Shown one piece after another: positions 59,837 to 64,000 of a stretch of 64,000 nucleotides of DNA. Within the stretch, counting starts at the first letter, position 1; each line of letters starts with the position of its first letter. The notes under the pieces were generated by a model. That model did not search any database, was not told the origin of the DNA, and was given only the letters and a program-made list of their open reading frames with translations. Source of the stretch: an uncultured Croceitalea sp. (GTDB taxonomy: Bacteria; Bacteroidota; Bacteroidia; Flavobacteriales; Flavobacteriaceae); contig CANNDD010000012.1 of assembly GCA_947503285.1 (NCBI GenBank), forward strand, positions 1 through 64,000. Reading direction: 5' to 3'. A program made the position numbers and the translations under genes.

Positions 59837-61171
59837 ATGAAACCGATTTTACTCAAAAATACGTTAACCGTCAACGAAGGGGATACGTTCGAAACCGATG
59901 TTTTGATTCGTGGGGAATATATAGAACGGATTGATAAGAATATTTCGTCAAGTAATGCCCAAATAATTGACTTTAAAGGGAATCTGTTATTGCCCGGTGT
60001 AATAGATGACCAAGTACATTTTAGGGAGCCTGGTCTTACCCATAAGGGAAATATAGCAACAGAAAGCAGGGCTGCGATTGCCGGTGGCATTACTTCGTTT
60101 ATGGAGCAACCAAATACGAATCCGCAGACGACCACCATCAAAAAATTGGAGGATAAATTTGAACTGGCGAAGTCATCTTCGTTTGCCAATTATTCTTTTT
60201 TATTCGGGGGTACCAATGACAATTTGGAAGAACTGAAGAAGCTCGATAAAAAAAGTTGCTCGGGGGTCAAGTTATTTTTGGGTTCCTCTACCGGCAATAT
60301 GCTGGTAGATGACGAAAAAGTATTGGAACAGATTTTTTTGAATACCGACATGGTCATATCGACCCATTGTGAGGATGAAGGTACCATAAGGGCGAACTTG
60401 GCAAAATATCAACAGGAGTTCGGTGATGCCATTCCTATAAAATACCATCCGATTATACGTAGTGAAGAGGCATGTTACCTTTCGTCTTCAAAAGCAATTG
60501 CCCTAGCCAAAAAAACGGGTGCCCGATTGCATGTCTTTCACCTTTCAACTGGCAAGGAAACCAATCTGTTTCGAAATGACATTCCCCTAAGAGAGAAAAA
60601 AATAACCGCTGAAGTCTGTATTCACCATCTTTGGTTTTCAGATATCGATTATGAAGAAAAGGGAACATTGATCAAATGGAATCCTGCTGTGAAAACGGCC
60701 AGCGATAAAGACCAATTGTGGCAGGCGTTGCTTGATAACCGTATAGATGTTATCGCCACGGACCACGCACCCCATACCATCTATGAAAAAATGAACGACT
60801 ATGTAAATGCTCCTTCCGGCGGACCGTTGGTACAACACGCACTTCCTGCGATGTTGCAAAAAAATGCCCAAGGCCTTATCCCACTAGAAAAGATAGTCCA
60901 AAAAATGTGTCATAGTCCGGCTATACTGTTTGATATTGAAAAAAGGGGGTTTGTCAAAGAAGGTTATTTTGCTGATTTGGTACAGGTTTCGCAAGACTCT
61001 AAATGGCAGGTTAAAAAAGATAATATTTTCTATAAATGTGGGTGGTCACCATTTGAAGGTGTTACTTTTGATTCTGAAGTCAAACGAACCTTTGTCAATG
61101 GGCATTTGGCTTTTGATAACGGTGTTCTTTCCAAGGAAAGAAATGCGAAAAGACTCACTTTTGATAGGTAG
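59837..61171 (+). CDS. pyrC: Dihydroorotase, class I type
   Basis: A 444-residue cytosolic amidohydrolase, the third step of pyrimidine synthesis. LLPGVIDDQVHFREPGLTHKG (52-72), GGITSFMEQPNTNP, STHCEDEG and IATDHAPH define the fold. The first metal-site motif reads D-D-Q-V-H: Gln59 replaces the first His of the H-x-H pair, while His61 remains. I recall the same motif in other Flavobacteria, so it may be a lineage feature, with altered metal binding. Followed 4 nt later by the DUF4296 gene. Confidence 0.9.
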   Translation: MKPILLKNTLTVNEGDTFETDVLIRGEYIERIDKNISSSNAQIIDFKGNLLLPGVIDDQVHFREPGLTHKGNIATESRAAIAGGITSFMEQPNTNPQTTTIKKLEDKFELAKSSSFANYSFLFGGTNDNLEELKKLDKKSCSGVKLFLGSSTGNMLVDDEKVLEQIFLNTDMVISTHCEDEGTIRANLAKYQQEFGDAIPIKYHPIIRSEEACYLSSSKAIALAKKTGARLHVFHLSTGKETNLFRNDIPLREKKITAEVCIHHLWFSDIDYEEKGTLIKWNPAVKTASDKDQLWQALLDNRIDVIATDHAPHTIYEKMNDYVNAPSGGPLVQHALPAMLQKNAQGLIPLEKIVQKMCHSPAILFDIEKRGFVKEGYFADLVQVSQDSKWQVKKDNIFYKCGWSPFEGVTFDSEVKRTFVNGHLAFDNGVLSKERNAKRLTFDR

Positions 61172-61175
61172 ACCG

Positions 61176-61616
61176 ATGCGAAAAATCCTTTTTTTTATAG
61201 CAATGACCAGCTTGATATCCTGTGCTGAAAAGGTTGTTGAGCCTCCCGCGGATCTGATTCCGAAGAACAAAATGATTGATGTCCTATATGATTTGGCGTT
61301 GTTGAATTCAGCGAGTTCAACAAACCCTCAAGCCTTAAATGACAGGGAAATTGAGGTAATGCCCTATTTATTTGAAAAGCATGGTATCGATAGCTTGCAG
61401 TTTGTAGAAAGTGATTTTTATTATGCTTCCGTACCTTTAGAGTATGAAGATATGTACATGAAGATCAAGGCCAGGCTTGAGGATAAGGTAAAAGAGATTG
61501 ATGAAGCTAGAAAACAGAAGAATGAAAGTGTTCGCGAAAAGTCTAAAAAGCGAAAGGACAGTATGAAGAATGTGTCTGGGAAAATCAAGAAGCCCGTTCT
61601 TTTGAAAAAGCAGTAG
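61176..61616 (+). CDS. DUF4296 lipoprotein
   Basis: A 146-residue lipoprotein. The ATG at 61176 starts a lipoprotein signal (RKILFFIAMTSLISC, lipid-accepting Cys16); the longest frame (from 60930) lies inside pyrC and is rejected. The mature part LIPKNKMIDVLYDLALLNSA is the DUF4296 core, followed by a Lys-rich helix. It follows pyrC by 4 nt and overlaps the convergent epimerase gene by 32 bp. Function unknown. Confidence 0.82.
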   Translation: MRKILFFIAMTSLISCAEKVVEPPADLIPKNKMIDVLYDLALLNSASSTNPQALNDREIEVMPYLFEKHGIDSLQFVESDFYYASVPLEYEDMYMKIKARLEDKVKEIDEARKQKNESVREKSKKRKDSMKNVSGKIKKPVLLKKQ

Positions 61617-62604
61617 CATATTCCCCTATTTTTTTCTTTAGATTTTGGTATTCGAAAGCAGGCAGGCTCTTTTTAAGCTTTGTGGTGTCATAGTATTCCC
61701 TCTTTTCGAAAACCTTTGCCGTCGCTTTCGATAGTCTTCGTTTTTTACCGAATAATTTTGAACGTACCCAATCGAGTCTCCAAAATAAATCAAGCATCCA
61801 AAGCTTTATTTCCTTTTTAGGAGGATTCTTGCCCAATCCTTCTGCGATAATTTCAGAAAGCAATTTATAAGTCCAATTTTCACTAACCAAAATAAAACGT
61901 TCATTTTTGATTTCAGAATCCATGACCAGCAGCATTGCCGCAACCACGTCTTCGACGGAAACAAAACCTGTTCCGCTCGGTAAATAGTATTTTGGGGCCT
62001 TACTTGCGGCATAAAAAAACTTTCCGCTACCGCTGTACCAATGACCCGCCCCTAAAATGATCCCTGGGTTTACAATTGCTACTGGCACCCCTTCTTGAGA
62101 GGCCCGCCAAACCTCCATTTCCGCAAGATGTTTTGATAAGGCGTATCCGTTACCGGTGGTCTCGGTCCAGTCGTTTGATTCTTTGATAGGTTCATTTGCA
62201 ACGCTGGGTCCAATGGCAGCTATCGAGCTAACATAACATAGTTTTTTAACCCCATGGGCAATACATAGGTTCGCTACGTTGGCCGTGCCACCAACATTGA
62301 CTTTCAAAAGCGTTTTATCATCTGTCGGGTCAAAAGAGATCAAGGCCGCGGCATGGTATACTTCAGAGATTTCGTCAAATGCGGTTTCCAGTTTCGGAAC
62401 ATCAAGAATATCGCACTGAACCCATTCGATGGATGAGAAAAGTAGTTCATGGTCGTCAACATAATAAGAAAACACCTTTTTCGTGACTTCAATACGGTCT
62501 TTATGACGATAAATGGCCCTTGGCTTTCGCCCCAGCCTCACCAATTCCAAAAGTAGATGTGACCCTACCAGTCCTGTTCCCCCTGTAACCAAAATCATTT
62601 TCAA
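61585..62604 (-). CDS. NAD-dependent epimerase/dehydratase family protein
   Basis: A 339-residue extended SDR. The cofactor loop ILVTGGTGLVGSHLLLELV (4-22), the YALSKHLAE catalytic Y-x-x-x-K (about 153-157) and NPGIILGAGHW are typical, closest in feel to dihydroflavonol-reductase-like or 3-beta-HSD-like reductases. The gene is divergent from tyrS and this order (DUF4296, epimerase, tyrS) recurs in Flavobacteriaceae, from memory. Substrate unknown. Confidence 0.9.
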   Translation of the reverse strand: MKMILVTGGTGLVGSHLLLELVRLGRKPRAIYRHKDRIEVTKKVFSYYVDDHELLFSSIEWVQCDILDVPKLETAFDEISEVYHAAALISFDPTDDKTLLKVNVGGTANVANLCIAHGVKKLCYVSSIAAIGPSVANEPIKESNDWTETTGNGYALSKHLAEMEVWRASQEGVPVAIVNPGIILGAGHWYSGSGKFFYAASKAPKYYLPSGTGFVSVEDVVAAMLLVMDSEIKNERFILVSENWTYKLLSEIIAEGLGKNPPKKEIKLWMLDLFWRLDWVRSKLFGKKRRLSKATAKVFEKREYYDTTKLKKSLPAFEYQNLKKKIGEYATAFSKERAS

Positions 62605-62652
62605 ATGTACCTAATTGATGGTAATTTCCATGTTTAGAATCGCGCAAGATCC

Positions 62653-62660
62653 TATATTTG
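62653..62660 (+). promoter_or_regulatory. -7 promoter box of tyrS
   Basis: TATATTTG, an exact TAnnTTTG match. It overlaps the longest-frame TTG start at 62658, so translation must begin downstream at the ATG 62685. Confidence 0.65.
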
Positions 62661-62684
62661 CAGCTAATTTGTTATTTGCTGGTT

Positions 62685-63980
62685 ATGTCTAAAAATTTTG
62701 TTGCCGAATTAGCTTGGCGGGGTATGCTACATGATGCCATGCCGGGTACCGAAGATCATTTACTTTCTGGTATGCAATCGGCTTACGTGGGTATAGACCC
62801 AACTGCGGATTCGTTACATATTGGTCATTTGGTAGGTGTTATGATGTTACGCCATTTTCAACTTGCCGGCCATAAGCCGTTCGCATTGATCGGTGGTGCA
62901 ACGGGTATGATCGGTGATCCCTCAGGAAAATCGGCTGAGCGAAATTTATTGGATGAAAAGACCTTGCGACATAACCAAGAAGCTTTGAAGGAACAACTTT
63001 CCCGGTTTTTGGATTTTGAGGGCAACAGTAAAAATGCGGCGGTTTTGGTCAATAATTACGATTGGATGAAAGATTTCAGTTTTCTGGAATTCATTCGTGA
63101 TGTAGGCAAACACATCACCGTAAATTATATGATGGCTAAAGATTCTGTAAAGAAACGTTTGTCAGCTGAGGCAAAAGAAGGGATGTCCTTTACCGAATTT
63201 ACGTATCAATTGGTTCAGGGTTATGATTTTTTGCATCTGTTCAGGGCCCATAACTGTACCCTTCAAATGGGGGGCAGTGATCAATGGGGCAATATTACCA
63301 CAGGTACCGAACTTATCAGAAGAATAGGCGGGGGTAAGGGCTATGCATTGACCTGCCCGTTGATTACCAAAGCGGATGGCACCAAATTTGGAAAGACCGA
63401 AAGTGGCAACGTTTGGTTGGATGCCAATAGAACCTCACCTTATCGCTTTTATCAATATTGGTTAAACACCTCAGATGAGGACGCGGAAAAATATATCAAG
63501 ATATTCACGTTTTTGACCAAGGAGGCGATTGAAAATTTGGTAGCAACCCATAAAGAGGCACCCCATCAAAGGGCCTTACAACGAAAATTGGCCGAAGAGA
63601 TAACCACAATGGTGCATTCTCAAGAAGATTTGGATAATGCCATGAAAGCAAGCACTATTTTATTTGGAAAATCAACTTCTGACGATTTGAAGCAATTGGA
63701 TGAAAAGACTTTTTTAGATGTTTTTGAAGGCGTGCCGCAAGCAGAACTTCCCAGATCTGAGATAACCAAAGGATTGGATATGATTGGGGCCCTCGCTGCA
63801 AAAACCAACTTTTTGGGCTCTAATGGGGAGGCGCGACGCGAACTAAAACAAAATTCGATCTCGGTAAATAAAGAAAAGGTCAAAGAAGACTACACTATTA
63901 CTGAAAGCGACCTTATCAACGGTAAATACATATTGCTGCAAAAGGGAAAAAGGAACAATTATTTGTTGATTGTAAAGTGA
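62685..63980 (+). CDS. tyrS: Tyrosyl-tRNA synthetase
   Basis: A 431-residue cytosolic class I synthetase that charges tRNA-Tyr. The HIGH motif is in [18 protein letters not shown], the KMSKS-equivalent is KFGKT ([15 protein letters not shown]), and a C-terminal S4-like RNA-binding domain ends the protein ([20 protein letters not shown]). Length fits the TyrRS-S type (about 420-430). Start at 62685 is set by the promoter box. Complete in the window, ending 20 bp before its edge. Confidence 0.96.
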   Translation: MSKNFVAELAWRGMLHDAMPGTEDHLLSGMQSAYVGIDPTADSLHIGHLVGVMMLRHFQLAGHKPFALIGGATGMIGDPSGKSAERNLLDEKTLRHNQEALKEQLSRFLDFEGNSKNAAVLVNNYDWMKDFSFLEFIRDVGKHITVNYMMAKDSVKKRLSAEAKEGMSFTEFTYQLVQGYDFLHLFRAHNCTLQMGGSDQWGNITTGTELIRRIGGGKGYALTCPLITKADGTKFGKTESGNVWLDANRTSPYRFYQYWLNTSDEDAEKYIKIFTFLTKEAIENLVATHKEAPHQRALQRKLAEEITTMVHSQEDLDNAMKASTILFGKSTSDDLKQLDEKTFLDVFEGVPQAELPRSEITKGLDMIGALAAKTNFLGSNGEARRELKQNSISVNKEKVKEDYTITESDLINGKYILLQKGKRNNYLLIVK

Positions 63981-64000
63981 GGTTATAAAACCATCAAATT

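Overview
The window is a chromosomal segment of a marine-type Flavobacteriaceae (Bacteroidota), close in flavour to Zobellia, Maribacter or Arenibacter; the genus is not fixed by the sequence. Evidence for the phylum: AT-rich DNA, weak or absent Shine-Dalgarno sequences, several perfect TAnnTTTG -7 promoter boxes, TonB-dependent uptake, and family-specific genes (DUF4301, DUF3127, DUF3098, DUF4271, DUF4296). No rRNA or tRNA gene and no CRISPR array was recognised.

Layout. 1-13,200: an 11-copy heptamer array, then a vitamin-uptake gene set (thiamine-binding YkoF-like protein, PnuC-family transporter, a NadR-kinase/DUF4301 fusion), a sigma-54-type response regulator convergent with a hybrid histidine kinase, two small PepSY-like exported proteins, and a TPP-riboswitch-controlled TonB receptor followed by a frameshifted THI5/NMT1-type binding protein and a Gfo/Idh oxidoreductase. 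13,200-21,700: greA (with a terminator-like hairpin in its leader), a HIT protein, a sensor kinase, DUF3127, an AtoE-type transporter, aat, and a minus-strand operon ending in tag that includes an SbtA-type bicarbonate permease. 21,700-30,100: a LysR regulator flanked by two paralogous small genes, two tandem exported paralogues, and a TetR-ABC-HlyD-TolC export operon whose ABC ATPase has lost several catalytic motifs, then a YitT protein. 30,100-39,030: small proteins, a thioredoxin-like protein, a TonB-like protein, truB-uppP-DUF3098-ftsX, and leuS. 39,030-46,950: SemiSWEET, ald, a zinc peptidase, a Crp/Fnr-peroxiredoxin-DoxX-SRPBCC-SDR group, and Lrp plus saccharopine dehydrogenase. 46,950-53,700: a low-GC accessory island with a sulfotransferase, a class I lanthipeptide-like precursor, a DUF6734 protein, an unknown protein, an IS3-family element and a LanC cyclase, with no LanB dehydratase in view. 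53,700-64,000: DUF423, pckA, hemD, DUF4271, two glycosyltransferases, pyrC, DUF4296, an epimerase and tyrS.

The two most notable items: (1) leuS (1157 codons) carries in-frame foreign DNA at three places: a complete DUF559/Vsr-like endonuclease domain bounded by 36-nt inverted palindromic repeats (429 nt, exactly 143 codons) in the editing domain, a copy of a widespread Flavobacteria spacer repeat, and a solo copy of the same palindromic repeat. (2) The 47.6-53.3 kb island looks like a RiPP locus with precursor and cyclase but no visible dehydratase, interrupted by an IS. Start sites were moved from the longest frame to an internal start where a promoter box, signal peptide or family length required it; this is stated in each entry.
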